Source: Magnetococcales bacterium (GTDB taxonomy: Bacteria; Pseudomonadota; Magnetococcia; Magnetococcales; Magnetaquicoccaceae). Taken from it: a DNA stretch of 42,202 nt. The position numbers were made by a program, and so were the translations under genes. Positions 1 to 11,277 of this stretch are shown here, one piece after another; within the stretch, counting starts at the first letter, position 1, and every line of letters begins with the position of its first letter. A model generated the notes under the pieces. That model saw only the letters and a list, made by a program, of their open reading frames with translations, had not been told where the DNA came from and did no database searches. The stretch spans positions 1-42,202 of the forward strand of contig JADFWP010000021.1 of NCBI GenBank assembly GCA_015234115.1. Reading direction: 5' to 3'.

Positions 1-55
1 GTTTAAAGTCAAAACCCTGGGGGAAGAATCCCCCAGACCCTCTCTTTTCTTTCAA
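1..55 (+). repeat. Intergenic palindromic repeat, copy 1
   Basis: Copy of the window-wide repeat family: TTTAAAGTCAAAACC, then the palindrome CTGGGGGA-AGAA-TCCCCCAG, then a pyrimidine tail ending CTTTTCTTTC. The hairpin plus T-rich tail could terminate transcription. The window also ends in an opposite-strand copy. Confidence 0.85.
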
Positions 56-85
56 AAATTTGTATTCTTCAGGAGACCCTGAAAC

Positions 86-937
86 ATGTTCAAAACCATC
101 CATAAACTGGTCTGGGCCTTCGATGCCGAATGGGTGCCCGATCCGCAAGCGGGACGACTGTTGCACCACCTGCCGGAGGAGACCCCGGATATCGAGGTGA
201 TGCGCGCCATGTGGCAACAGGGTGGAGCCACGGAAGAAAATCCCCAACCCTATCTGAAAACCATCGTCTGTCGGCTGGTCTCCATCGCGGCGGTCCAACG
301 ACTGCAACTCCCGGATGGACGGGTGACCCTCTCTTTGCTGTCGCTGCCCCGGGATCCCCACGCCGAACAACACGAAAAAGAGCTGATCCAACGGTTTCTG
401 GGTGCCATCGGCGAACGCAAACCGCAACTGGTGGGCTACAACTCCATGGCCGCGGATCTGCGCATTCTCACCCAGCGCGCCATCTGTCACGGAATCCAGG
501 CTGCGGGCTTTGCCCATCGTCCGGCCAAACCCTGGGAAGGGGTGGACTATTTTGCCAAGGGAGGAGACTGGCACATCGATCTCAAGGAGTATGCCGCACC
601 AGGCTGGGGCCAAGGCACGCCATCGCTGCATGAACTGGCCGTGCTCTCCGGCATTCCCGGCAAGATGGAGACCTCCGGGGAGGAAGTGCCACAAATGTGG
701 CTCGATGGTCAACTGGACCAGATCGTCCGCTACAACGAGCGCGATGCCCTGACCACCTACCTGGTCTGGTTGCGCATGGCCCATTTTGCCGGACTGCTGA
801 CTGCGGAACAATACCCGCTCGAACAGCAACGCACCCGCGAACTGATCCTCAAAGAGGCGGTCGCCAAGCCGCATCTGCTCGATTATCTGGCGGCCTGGGA
901 AACGCTTTCCCCCGCCATCCGCCCGCCAGCGGATTAA
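86..937 (+). CDS. Predicted PolB-like 3'-5' exonuclease
   Basis: A 283-aa DEDD-type exonuclease, expected to degrade DNA from the 3' end with two divalent metals. Three exonuclease motifs are visible: FDAEW near the N-terminus (Asp13 and Glu15, ExoI), LVGYNSMAADLRIL in the middle (ExoII), and YNERDALTTYLVW near residue 215 (ExoIII, the Y-x-x-x-D form). There is no polymerase domain, so this is the stand-alone family related to the proofreading domain of DNA polymerase B. Length is normal for that family. The ATG follows an AGGAGA Shine-Dalgarno at about 70-75. It stands alone between a repeat and an unrelated gene, so the process it serves (repair or replication) cannot be read from context. 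Confidence 0.85.
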   Translation: MFKTIHKLVWAFDAEWVPDPQAGRLLHHLPEETPDIEVMRAMWQQGGATEENPQPYLKTIVCRLVSIAAVQRLQLPDGRVTLSLLSLPRDPHAEQHEKELIQRFLGAIGERKPQLVGYNSMAADLRILTQRAICHGIQAAGFAHRPAKPWEGVDYFAKGGDWHIDLKEYAAPGWGQGTPSLHELAVLSGIPGKMETSGEEVPQMWLDGQLDQIVRYNERDALTTYLVWLRMAHFAGLLTAEQYPLEQQRTRELILKEAVAKPHLLDYLAAWETLSPAIRPPAD

Positions 938-1023
938 GGAACGGTTCTTGCTTGGAGTCTTTTTTTCAGACACCTGAAAAAAAGTGGCGCGCCCCCTCAC
1001 CCCAACTCCACCAGGCTTTGACC

Positions 1024-2532
1024 ATGCCCCATCTCTCCTGTACCCAATGTGGAGCCACCTTGCCACCGGACCAGGCCGCCCGCCTGCTGGATGGAGAAAT
1101 CCCCAACTGTCGGGAATGCGGCGCGCAGATCCTGCCCGATCTGTCACAGAACACCCCCCAGCCGCCCGCCTCCATGGCCATGGAAACCTATCTGGATCAC
1201 GCGCTCGACAACGATCCCGAACGTTATCTGGGGTTCGATGTGGCCCGCGTGCGCCGTTTCGAGTCCCATCTGCGGGAACAGCGACTCTCCCCCCGTTCGG
1301 TCACCCCAACGGTGGTGCGTGGTTTTCTGGAAAAGATCCGGGTCACCGAAGGACAGGAGAGCGCCCGTGGCCATGAATCCACCCTGACCGAGTTCTTCAA
1401 GGCGCTGACCCTCAAGGGGATGATCAACGCCAACCCGTTGTCCGACGGGGAACGCGCCACCCCTGCCCCCATCGACACGCGCGGATTCTCCGAAGAACTG
1501 GTCACCTTTGTCACCCATCAGGAGGGGATCGGCTTCACGGAGAATCTGCTGTTCGACCTGCGTCGCATTCAGGTTTGGGAATCGTTTCTGGCCCGCCGCC
1601 ACAAGGCGGTTCGCACGGCGGAAAAAAAGGATCTGATCGATTTCATGGCCATGGCCCGGCAGCGTTTCACGCCGCGTCAGGCCTGTGGACTGGCGTTGAC
1701 GATTCAGGAACTCTATCAGGTGATGCGCGAGACCGGATTGATGACAGAGACGCCGCAATGCGCCGAATTCGTGCGTTGTCGTGAAATCCTGGAACGGATC
1801 CTCAACAACGAGGAGTCGGAAGAAGAACACGATGTGCCGCGCTTCAAACCGGCCCGGCCACGCCCATTCCTGATGCCGAGCCGTCCACTGATGATTTGGC
1901 TGGGGGCGGGGGCGGCGGTCTGTGGCGTGCTCGCGCTGCTGGCCTGGCAACTGTTCTCCGGAAGCGGCAGATCCACCAACCCCCAGGTGACCGAGGTCCG
2001 CCAAAAAGCCAAAGAGATCAAAAACGCCCTGACCCCGCCGCCCGAGGCCAGACCACCTGCGCTGCCGCCCAAGGTCGAGACCCCACCTCCGCCCAAGGTC
2101 GAGACCCCGCCGCCGCCTCCGCCCAAGGTCGAGACTCCGCCACCACCCAAGGTCGAGACCCCGCCACCGCCGCCGCCCAAGGTCGAGACCCCGCCTCCGC
2201 TTCCGCCCAAAGTCGAGACCCCGCCACCGCTGCCTCCTGCGGTCGATCCCTCTCCCATGCTGCCCCCCAAGGGACAGTCCGCCGGATCGACGGCTCCGGC
2301 CAAAACCGATCCGTTGCGCGACAAGGGCAGCGCCCAATCCACGGCCCGGTTGAACGGCTGCGTGGAAGGAAACTGCGAAAACGGCTTTGGCACCTTCATT
2401 CATGATGACGGCGCCCGGTATATCGGCAACTGGTCCCATGGCAAGAAACACGGCAGCGGCGAATTTCAGTTCTCGTCGGGCGGGGGATACAAGGGGATCT
2501 GGAAAAACGGTCATCTGACCAAGATCGAATGA
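1024..2532 (+). CDS. Zinc-ribbon, proline-rich, MORN-repeat membrane protein
   Basis: A 502-aa protein not recognised as a named family. The start is the ATG giving MPHLSCTQCG; the open frame extends upstream but only in another-frame overlap with the exonuclease gene. The N-terminus has two CxxC knuckles (C6/C9 and a second pair near residue 30), a zinc ribbon. Then comes a soluble region of about 240 residues, one transmembrane helix (MIWLGAGAAVCGVLALLAW, near residues 289-307), a low-complexity linker in which KVETPPP recurs six times, and a C-terminal pair of MORN-like motifs (GFGTFIHDDGARYIGNW, GSGEFQFSSGGGYKGIW). The topology suggests a cytoplasmic zinc ribbon with the MORN end across the membrane, which is an inference. 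MORN motifs often contact lipids or proteins. A terminator-like repeat follows the stop. Confidence 0.75.
   Translation: MPHLSCTQCGATLPPDQAARLLDGEIPNCRECGAQILPDLSQNTPQPPASMAMETYLDHALDNDPERYLGFDVARVRRFESHLREQRLSPRSVTPTVVRGFLEKIRVTEGQESARGHESTLTEFFKALTLKGMINANPLSDGERATPAPIDTRGFSEELVTFVTHQEGIGFTENLLFDLRRIQVWESFLARRHKAVRTAEKKDLIDFMAMARQRFTPRQACGLALTIQELYQVMRETGLMTETPQCAEFVRCREILERILNNEESEEEHDVPRFKPARPRPFLMPSRPLMIWLGAGAAVCGVLALLAWQLFSGSGRSTNPQVTEVRQKAKEIKNALTPPPEARPPALPPKVETPPPPKVETPPPPPPKVETPPPPKVETPPPPPPKVETPPPLPPKVETPPPLPPAVDPSPMLPPKGQSAGSTAPAKTDPLRDKGSAQSTARLNGCVEGNCENGFGTFIHDDGARYIGNWSHGKKHGSGEFQFSSGGGYKGIWKNGHLTKIE
2065..2245 (+). repeat. Proline-codon minisatellite inside the MORN protein gene
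   Basis: AAGGTCGAGACCCC blocks recur six times, separated by CCGCC/CCACC runs of variable length, all in multiples of three so the frame is kept. The variation in spacer length shows slippage or unequal exchange. It encodes the KVETPPP linker. Confidence 0.8.
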
Positions 2533-2550
2533 GCCGGCGCAACGCACACT

Positions 2551-2610
2551 TTTGAAAAAAAAGAGAGGGTCTGGGGGATTCCTCCCCCAGACCCCTTCTT
2601 TTCTTTCAAT
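2551..2610. repeat. Intergenic palindromic repeat, copy 2 (double-ended form)
   Basis: This copy carries the pyrimidine/purine arm on both sides of the CTGGGGGA-TTCC-TCCCCCAG palindrome, so the whole 60 bp folds as one long hairpin with A-rich and T-rich ends. It should work as a bidirectional terminator between the MORN gene and the ArsS-like gene. Confidence 0.85.
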
Positions 2611-2786
2611 AATCATCCCCATGAGCGGTTCGTACCCGGAAATGATCTGTGCCGCACGGATCATGGTTTCCCACCCACCATCCGCTGTGGACGGAATGAA
2701 TCGGGATGTGTTAGAGTGGCCAATCTGCAATCAGAACACACTTCCTCCGGAAACCGACGCATCTTGATCCACCACGGACCTTTGGT

Positions 2787-3749
2787 ATGAACGATTTTCT
2801 GCGCCACGTGGCCCGTTTCACCGGCACTCCGCAGTTGCTGGGCCGCTCCCTGGGAACCATACAGATCAACCTGGGACCACGTTGCACCCTGGAATGTCAC
2901 CACTGCCATCTTGGCGCCTCCCCCCGGCGCGAAGAGGCGATGAGCCGGGAGATCATGGAGGCCTTGTTGCGCCAGTTGCATCAACTGCCCCACGGCGCCT
3001 GCCATACGGCAGAATTGACCGGCGGCACGCCGGAGCTGCACCCAAGCTTTCGCGAATTGGTCGCCAAGCTGTGCGCCCTCGTGCCCACAGTGCGGGTGCG
3101 CACCAATCTGGTGATCCACCAGGAGGCCGACCGGCAGGATCTGGCCCCGTTCCTGCGTGATCATCAGGTAATCCTGACCGGCTCGCTGCCCTGCTATCTG
3201 GAAGAAAACGTGGACCGGCAACGGGGCGACGGCACCTTCCGGCAATCGATCGCGGCGATCCGGCGACTCAATACCCTGGGTTACGGCGTCGATCCCCGCT
3301 GGCTGCTGGAGCTGGTCTACAATCCGGGCGATGCCACGCTGCCACCGGATCAAGGTCGCCTCGAAACGCAATACCGTCAACAGTTGCACGACCGGTTCGG
3401 CATTCATTTCAGCCGACTGGCGACGATCACCAATATGCCCATTGGCCGTTTCCGGGCCGATTTGCGCCGTCAGGGCCAGGAACAGGCCTACCATACCCTG
3501 TTGCAGCGCGCCTTCAATCCGCAGACGCTGGAACAACTCATGTGTCGTCATCAAATCAGCGTGGGCTGGGATGGACGACTCTTTGACTGTGACTTCAATC
3601 TGGCTTTGGGAATTCCCATGAACACACCCCACCCACGGGTCGAAACCCTGGCCGCCACGCCAGCCACCCGCGCCATTGCCACGGGCGATCACTGCCTGGC
3701 CTGCACGGCTGGAGCCGGATCCTCCTGCGGCGGCGCCCTGGTGGCCTGA
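2787..3749 (+). CDS. Radical SAM protein, ArsS-like
   Basis: A 320-aa radical SAM enzyme. C33, C37 and C40 form the CxxxCxxC cluster motif in RCTLECHHCH. The rest matches the arsenosugar-biosynthesis ArsS/DUF3641 pattern: ELTGGTPELHPSFRELV, LVYNPGDATLPP, ATITNMPIGRF, VGWDGRLFDCDFN and a C-terminal CTAGAGSSCGGAL, where the extra cysteines suggest an additional cluster. ArsS proteins act after arsenite methylation in arsenosugar formation. No arsM or other ars gene is nearby, so the substrate here may differ. The next gene starts 14 bp downstream and is probably co-transcribed. No strong Shine-Dalgarno precedes the ATG, but the N-terminus fits the family. Confidence 0.8.
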   Translation: MNDFLRHVARFTGTPQLLGRSLGTIQINLGPRCTLECHHCHLGASPRREEAMSREIMEALLRQLHQLPHGACHTAELTGGTPELHPSFRELVAKLCALVPTVRVRTNLVIHQEADRQDLAPFLRDHQVILTGSLPCYLEENVDRQRGDGTFRQSIAAIRRLNTLGYGVDPRWLLELVYNPGDATLPPDQGRLETQYRQQLHDRFGIHFSRLATITNMPIGRFRADLRRQGQEQAYHTLLQRAFNPQTLEQLMCRHQISVGWDGRLFDCDFNLALGIPMNTPHPRVETLAATPATRAIATGDHCLACTAGAGSSCGGALVA

Positions 3750-3763
3750 AGGAGCAACCAACC

Positions 3764-4309
3764 ATGAGCCAGGGCAAGGTCCACCAATTGCAAGCCGCCT
3801 ACGCACCCGCCGAAGACCGGTTGCTGCTGCGGATCAACACCACCGATCAGATGGAGTTCCGGTTCTGGCTGACCCGACGTTTCGTGCAACGGTTGTGGCC
3901 CGCATTGCGCCAGAGCCTGGAGATGCAACCCGGCATCGCCACCCTGGATCCGTTCGCCCGCGCCTCGATGGTCGAATTCATGCACGAACAGGCCACCGCC
4001 GCAGCCGACTTCCAGGCCCCGTTCGAGTCCACCACACCCGGCACGGTCATGCCGTTGGGACAACATCCGGTGCTGGCCATCCATGCCAAACTCGAAGCCG
4101 TGCCGGGCCAGGAGGGGTTGCGTCGTCTGCATCTCCACCCGGCGCAAGGCTATGGCATCGAAGTGGCCATGGATCTGTCACTTCTGCACGCTTTTTGCAA
4201 ACTGCTGGCTGATGCCGCTCTTTCGGCAGAATGGCACCTGGATTTGACTCTGACGCCGGGCGTGCCCCATACCCTCGCTTCCCTGGAGGGAGGACGGGTG
4301 CTGCACTGA
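3764..4309 (+). CDS. Conserved-looking protein of unknown function, partner of ArsS-like gene
   Basis: A 181-aa protein I do not recognise. It has no signal peptide, transmembrane helix or metal motif. It reads as a mixed alpha/beta soluble protein; the segment TTDQMEFRFWLTRRFVQRLWPAL looks like the most ordered part. The gene starts 14 bp after the radical SAM stop with AAGGAG as Shine-Dalgarno, so the two are very probably one operon and one pathway. GC content and codon use match the host genes, so it is not an obvious import. Confidence 0.65.
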   Translation: MSQGKVHQLQAAYAPAEDRLLLRINTTDQMEFRFWLTRRFVQRLWPALRQSLEMQPGIATLDPFARASMVEFMHEQATAAADFQAPFESTTPGTVMPLGQHPVLAIHAKLEAVPGQEGLRRLHLHPAQGYGIEVAMDLSLLHAFCKLLADAALSAEWHLDLTLTPGVPHTLASLEGGRVLH

Positions 4310-4320
4310 TCCATCGGTTT

Positions 4321-4374
4321 TTTTGAAGGTCGAAATCCTGGGGGAGGCATCCCCAGACTCTCTCTTTTTTTAAT
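4321..4374 (+). repeat. Intergenic palindromic repeat, copy 3 (degenerate)
   Basis: Same design as copy 1 (GGTCGAAATCCTGGGGGA then TCCCCAGACTCTCTC plus a long T run) but with several substitutions and a one-base shorter palindrome arm. Likely the terminator of the preceding operon. Confidence 0.75.
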
Positions 4375-4425
4375 AATTTTAAATCGGCACATCACCCACC
4401 CCCCCTGCACAGGATTCCGAACATC

Positions 4426-5172
4426 ATGTCTCAAGTAATATTTTATAACCGTCCCGAACCGGTCAACAAGGATCTGCATCGCAACCTCAAGCTGGATGTC
4501 AGCCGCACGGACCTGAGCTTTGCCGCCAAAACCAACTCCGTTCCCCTGGCGGGCGCGGAATTCCAACACGCGGTGCGGGAATACCCGATCGTTTTCCTGC
4601 AAGGGCCGGATCAATCCATCCTGGCCACGGCCCTGCTGGGGGTGCGCAATGACGAAAACCTCTTCATCGGCGCCGATGGCCGCTGGAACGCCACCTATGT
4701 CCCGGCCTTCGTACGCCGCTATCCCTTCATTCTGGCCAGCAACGAAACCCAGCCCGACCAGATGACCGTCTGCCTGGATGGCGCCTGGAGCGGCTTCAAT
4801 ACCGAACAGGGCGAACCGCTCTTCGACGAAAACGGCGCCCCCTCCACCTTGATGAACAATACCATCCGTTTTCTGCAAGAGTGCCAGAACGGCTACCAGC
4901 AGACCGAACAGTTCATCAAACGCCTGCAAGAAATGGATCTTCTGGTCACTTTGACCGCCCAGGTGGAAACGGGCAATGGCCAGAAATTCGCCATCCAGGG
5001 GCTGATGGCCGTGGACGAAAAAAAACTGCTCGCCCTGGATGAGGCCAATACCCTGAAACTCTTCCGCTCCGGCGAGCTGGGCTGGATCTATGCCCATCTG
5101 CTCTCTCTGGGCAACATCAACCGTCTGGTCCAACTGCTGGCCGCGCGCCATCCGGCGGGGGTGCGCCCCTAG
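4426..5172 (+). CDS. SapC family protein
   Basis: A 248-aa protein matching the SapC family (PF07277), named from Campylobacter surface-layer loci. Family hallmarks visible here are the PVNKDLHRNLKL start, the EFQHAVREYPIVF segment, the ALLGVRNDENLFI strand, the YVPAFVRRYPFIL block and a C-terminal LDEANTLKLFRSGELGWIYAHLLSLGN. No signal peptide is present. The biochemical role is not established; the link to S-layers is by homology only. It lies alone between a repeat and trigger factor, with no S-layer or export gene beside it. Confidence 0.85.
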   Translation: MSQVIFYNRPEPVNKDLHRNLKLDVSRTDLSFAAKTNSVPLAGAEFQHAVREYPIVFLQGPDQSILATALLGVRNDENLFIGADGRWNATYVPAFVRRYPFILASNETQPDQMTVCLDGAWSGFNTEQGEPLFDENGAPSTLMNNTIRFLQECQNGYQQTEQFIKRLQEMDLLVTLTAQVETGNGQKFAIQGLMAVDEKKLLALDEANTLKLFRSGELGWIYAHLLSLGNINRLVQLLAARHPAGVRP

Positions 5173-5278
5173 AGAATCGGCAACAAATGCCCTGGTTCGG
5201 GCGGAAAGGATTGCTTTTCGACACGAACGGGGGGTATCTTCTGCCGATTCACAAACCGCAACCAATATCGGGGATGTC

Positions 5279-6598
5279 ATGGAAGTCACTGTCGAGGAAA
5301 CCGGCGCCCTGGAGCGCGTCATCACGGTGCGCGTGGGTGCCGAAAAAATCAACCAGATGCTGGATCTGGAACTTCAGAACTTGAGCAGTCGGGTCAAACT
5401 GCCCGGATTCCGTCCCGGCAAGACCCCCAGAAAACATCTGGAAACCCGCTTCAAGGACCACCTCGCCCAGGCCGTGATGGAACGCCTGGCCCAGGATGGA
5501 ATGAACAAAATCCGCAAGGATCTCGGTCTGCGCCTGGCCGGAGAACCGGAATTCCGCTTTGAACAGCCGATCCACCGGGATCAGGATCTGGTGTTCACGC
5601 TGACCGTGCAGATCATGCCCGAAGTCCAGGCCGAAGGCTATCAGGGCATGACCCTGAACCGCCCCACGGTCGAGGTGACGGATGACGATGTGAATGCGGC
5701 CCTGGAACAGGTGCGCGTCCACCACGCCCAGTTCGAACCCGCCGAAAAAGAGGCGGCCACCGGGGATCAACTGGTGCTCAACTTCAAGGGATACGTCGAT
5801 GACGAACCCTTCCAGGGGGGCGAGGCCGAAGGGTATGTCCTGGAGTTGGGCAGCGGACGGTTCATTCCCGGCTTCGAGGATCAACTGATCGGCATCAAGA
5901 CCGGAGAGGAGCGCGATGTCAAGGTGACCTTCCCCGAAGCCTATGCCGCGCCCCACCTGGCCGGCAAGGAGGCGTTGTTCCGCTGCTCGGTGAGCGAAAT
6001 CCGCTGCCGCGTGCTCCCGGAAATCAACGATGAACTGGCCACCAAGGCCGGCATCCAGGAAGGTGGCCTCGAAAAATTGCAAGAGTCGCTCCGGGAAAAC
6101 CTGACCCGTCGCGTCCAGGCCGAAATCAAAAAACGGCTGCAACGCCAGATCCACGACACCCTGATCGCCGCCAACACCTTCGAACTGCCCAGCAAGATCG
6201 TGGAACGGGAAGTGAACGCCATGATGGAGCAGTTCAAGGAGGACTCCAGGGAACGGGGGTACAATCCCTCCGACCATGGCCTGAACGACGCCATGCTGGC
6301 CGACTCCTTCCGGGATACGGCCAATCGCCGGGTCCGTCTGGGACTGCTGATCGCGGCCATCGCCAAACAGGAAAACCTGGAAGTGGACGATGCCAAGGTC
6401 GATGCCCGCATCGAAACCCTGGCCGCCACCTATGGCGCCCAGGCACGAGAGTTCAAACAATGGGCACGCGCCGATGAAAACCGTATGGATGGCATCCGGG
6501 GCGGCGTGCTCGAAGAGATGGTCAACGACTGGATCCTGGAAAAAGCCGCGATCACAGACGAAACCATCGCCCTCGACGCCCTGCTCGTCGAAGGTTAA
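5279..6598 (+). CDS. tig: Trigger factor
   Basis: Ribosome-bound chaperone and peptidyl-prolyl isomerase, 439 aa, the usual length. The ribosome-docking loop is GFRPGKTPRK (Gly43-Phe44-Arg45), followed by the FKBP-like domain (about residues 155-245, containing GDQLVLNFKGYVDDEPF and LGSGRFIPGFEDQLIG) and the long helical C-terminal arms. The start is the ATG giving MEVTVEETGAL, which matches the family N-terminus; upstream in-frame starts would overlap the SapC gene. It opens the tig-clpP-clpX-lon-hup order typical of proteobacteria, so folding and proteolysis factors are co-located. Confidence 0.97.
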   Translation: MEVTVEETGALERVITVRVGAEKINQMLDLELQNLSSRVKLPGFRPGKTPRKHLETRFKDHLAQAVMERLAQDGMNKIRKDLGLRLAGEPEFRFEQPIHRDQDLVFTLTVQIMPEVQAEGYQGMTLNRPTVEVTDDDVNAALEQVRVHHAQFEPAEKEAATGDQLVLNFKGYVDDEPFQGGEAEGYVLELGSGRFIPGFEDQLIGIKTGEERDVKVTFPEAYAAPHLAGKEALFRCSVSEIRCRVLPEINDELATKAGIQEGGLEKLQESLRENLTRRVQAEIKKRLQRQIHDTLIAANTFELPSKIVEREVNAMMEQFKEDSRERGYNPSDHGLNDAMLADSFRDTANRRVRLGLLIAAIAKQENLEVDDAKVDARIETLAATYGAQAREFKQWARADENRMDGIRGGVLEEMVNDWILEKAAITDETIALDALLVEG

Positions 6599-6617
6599 GC
6601 GGTACACAGGGACGTTT

Positions 6618-6645
6618 GGGGCGTTGCGCACCGTGCGCGCGCCCC
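6618..6645 (+). promoter_or_regulatory. GC-rich hairpin between tig and clpP
   Basis: GGGGCG and CGCCCC enclose a second stem GCGCA/TGCGC. No T run follows, so it is not a standard terminator; it could stabilise or attenuate the transcript between tig and clpP. Confidence 0.35.
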
Positions 6646-6688
6646 GACTCCAGCCCACTTTGAATCGTCAAGGAAACAAGGTATTGCC

Positions 6689-7291
6689 ATGAATCTGGTT
6701 CCCATGGTGGTCGAGACCACCAATCGCGGCGAACGGGCTTACGACATCTATTCCCGACTGCTCAAGGAGCGGGTGGTCTTTCTGGTCGGACCGGTCAACG
6801 ATCACTCGGCCAATCTGGTGATTGCCCAACTGCTCTTTCTGGAATCGGAAAACCCGGAAAAGGATATCCATTTCTACATCAACAGTCCGGGCGGGGTGGT
6901 CACCGCCGGTCTGGCCATCTACGACACCATGCAGTTCATCCGGCCGGATGTCAGCACGCTCTGCATCGGTCAGGCGGCCAGCATGGGCGCGGTGCTGATG
7001 GCGGCAGGCACCAAGGGTAAACGGCTGCTTCTGCCCAACTCCCGCATCATGATCCATCAACCCTCCGGCGGCTTTCAGGGACAGGCGGAGGATATCCAGA
7101 TCCACGCCAAGGAGATCCTGAGGGTGCGGGAACGCCTCAACCAGATTCTGGCCAACCATACCGGTCAACCGGTGCGCCGGGTCGCCCGCGACATGGACCG
7201 TGACAACTTCATGGAGGCCGAAGAGGCGTGCGCCTATGGTCTGGCAGACCGGGTGATCGACAAACGCGATCTGCCGAAAGAAGAGAATTAA
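6689..7291 (+). CDS. clpP: ATP-dependent Clp protease proteolytic subunit
   Basis: A 200-aa serine peptidase that forms the tetradecameric proteolytic barrel used by ClpX and ClpA. The catalytic triad is visible: Ser98 in GQAASMGA, His123 in MIHQPSGG, Asp172 in RDMDRDNF. The SPGG strand (residues 66-69) that lines the active site is intact. Length is standard. An AAGGAA Shine-Dalgarno lies about 10 bp before the ATG. clpX follows 48 bp downstream, so the protease and its unfoldase are encoded together. Confidence 0.98.
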   Translation: MNLVPMVVETTNRGERAYDIYSRLLKERVVFLVGPVNDHSANLVIAQLLFLESENPEKDIHFYINSPGGVVTAGLAIYDTMQFIRPDVSTLCIGQAASMGAVLMAAGTKGKRLLLPNSRIMIHQPSGGFQGQAEDIQIHAKEILRVRERLNQILANHTGQPVRRVARDMDRDNFMEAEEACAYGLADRVIDKRDLPKEEN

Positions 7292-7339
7292 CGTCCAGCG
7301 CCACATCCACGCCACTAAAGCAACGAACGAGTCCCCTTC

Positions 7340-8611
7340 ATGGCCAAAAAAATTTCGGATTCCGGCACCCTGTTGCACTGCAACTTTTGCGGCAAAACCC
7401 AGCACGAAGTGCGCAAGCTGATTGCTGGCCCCTCGGTCTTCATCTGCAACGAATGCGTTGAATTGTGCCGGGAGATCATCAAGGAAGAAAAAACCGCCGA
7501 AGGCCCCTTGCGCAAACGACCCGGCATTCCGGTGCCGCAAGAGATCAAGGCGATCCTGGACGAATATGTGGTGGGTCAGGAAAAGGCCAAGCGGATCCTC
7601 TCCGTGGCGGTCTACAATCACTACAAGCGGCTGGAAAGCAAAAACGGCGCGCCCCACGAGGAGGTGGAGATCGCCAAAAGCAATCTGCTGCTGATCGGCC
7701 CGACCGGCTGCGGCAAAACCCTGCTCGCCCAGACCCTGGCGCGGATTCTGGATGTGCCGTTCACCATCACCGACGCCACCACCCTCACCGAAGCCGGCTA
7801 TGTGGGCGAGGATGTGGAAAACATCATCCTGCGCCTGCTCCAGGCCGCGGACAACGATGTGGAAAAGGCCCAGCGGGGCATTGTCTTCATCGACGAAATC
7901 GACAAAATCTCCCGCAAATCGGAGAACCCTTCGATCACCCGCGATGTCTCAGGAGAAGGGGTGCAGCAGGCCCTGTTGAAAATCATCGAAGGGACCATCG
8001 CCAGCGTCCCGCCCCAGGGCGGTCGCAAACATCCGCAACAGGAGTACCTCCAGGTCGATACCACCAACATCCTGGTCATCTGCGGCGGCGCCTTCAACGG
8101 CCTGGAAAAGGTGATCGAACGACGCTCCAACAAGCATCACGGCATCGGCTTCGGGGCCGAGGTCAAACGGGGCGACGCGGATGGCAAGGTGAACGAACTG
8201 CTGGCCATGCTCGAACCCGAAGACCTGTTGCAATTCGGCCTGATTCCGGAGTTCGTGGGTCGTCTGCCGGTGGTCGCCACCCTGGAAGAGCTGGATCAGG
8301 ATGCGTTGATCAAAATCCTGCGGGAACCGAGAAACGCCCTGCTCAAGCAATACGCCAAACTGCTCTCCATGGAAGGGGTGCGTCTCACCTTCACGGACGA
8401 GGCGGTGCGCGCCGTGGCCCGCAAGGCGATCAAATGCAAAACCGGCGCCCGTGGCCTGCGCGCCATTCTGGAATCGGTTCTGTTGGGAGTCATGTTCGAC
8501 ATCCCCTCGATGAACGATGTCACGGAAGTGGTGATCAACCAGGAATGCATCGAAAACAACGCGGAACCGCTGCTCATCCACGAGGACGCCCCGCTGGCGG
8601 CCCAAGCCTGA
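7340..8611 (+). CDS. clpX: ClpX ATPase, unfoldase subunit
   Basis: A 423-aa AAA+ unfoldase that recognises tagged or specific substrates and feeds them to ClpP. The N-terminal zinc-binding domain has C14, C17, C36 and C39 in CNFCGK and CNECVELC. Walker A is GPTGCGKT (residues 120-127), followed by the pore-loop GYVGEDVEN and Walker [11 protein letters not shown]. The C-terminal sensor-2 region [13 protein letters not shown] is present. No feature is missing. It sits directly after clpP and 41 bp before lon. Confidence 0.98.
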   Translation: MAKKISDSGTLLHCNFCGKTQHEVRKLIAGPSVFICNECVELCREIIKEEKTAEGPLRKRPGIPVPQEIKAILDEYVVGQEKAKRILSVAVYNHYKRLESKNGAPHEEVEIAKSNLLLIGPTGCGKTLLAQTLARILDVPFTITDATTLTEAGYVGEDVENIILRLLQAADNDVEKAQRGIVFIDEIDKISRKSENPSITRDVSGEGVQQALLKIIEGTIASVPPQGGRKHPQQEYLQVDTTNILVICGGAFNGLEKVIERRSNKHHGIGFGAEVKRGDADGKVNELLAMLEPEDLLQFGLIPEFVGRLPVVATLEELDQDALIKILREPRNALLKQYAKLLSMEGVRLTFTDEAVRAVARKAIKCKTGARGLRAILESVLLGVMFDIPSMNDVTEVVINQECIENNAEPLLIHEDAPLAAQA

Positions 8612-8652
8612 CAGCCTTCTTCATCACCTGATACGGGAGAGTCTTGACCCCC

Positions 8653-11115
<2,463 letters not shown>

Positions 11116-11165
11116 ACAGGGTGCCGGACCCGGTAAAAAATGTAAGTCAGAAGACGGAAATTCGC

Positions 11166-11193
11166 TTGACACCAGGGATTCGCAACGTATAGT
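11166..11193 (+). promoter_or_regulatory. Sigma-70 promoter of the HU gene
   Basis: TTGACA (11166-11171) and TATAGT (11188-11193) with a 16-bp spacer, between the lon stop and the HU start. It leaves a 5' leader of about 75 nt and means the HU gene can be expressed independently of the protease genes. Confidence 0.7.
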
Positions 11194-11277
11194 AACCCCG
11201 GATGCAATCCCCGAGTCGCGAGCCAAAACACCCGCGTCAGGGGTTATCGGGAACGTCACGCTAGGGGAGATCTTCCA

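Noticed and set aside
1144-2730. Minus-strand frame of 528 codons opposite the MORN protein gene
   Set aside because: Arises from the proline-codon minisatellite read backwards; no recognisable domain.
2552-2767. Short frames beginning [13 protein letters not shown] and similar at other repeat copies
   Set aside because: They are translations of the palindromic repeat family, not genes.
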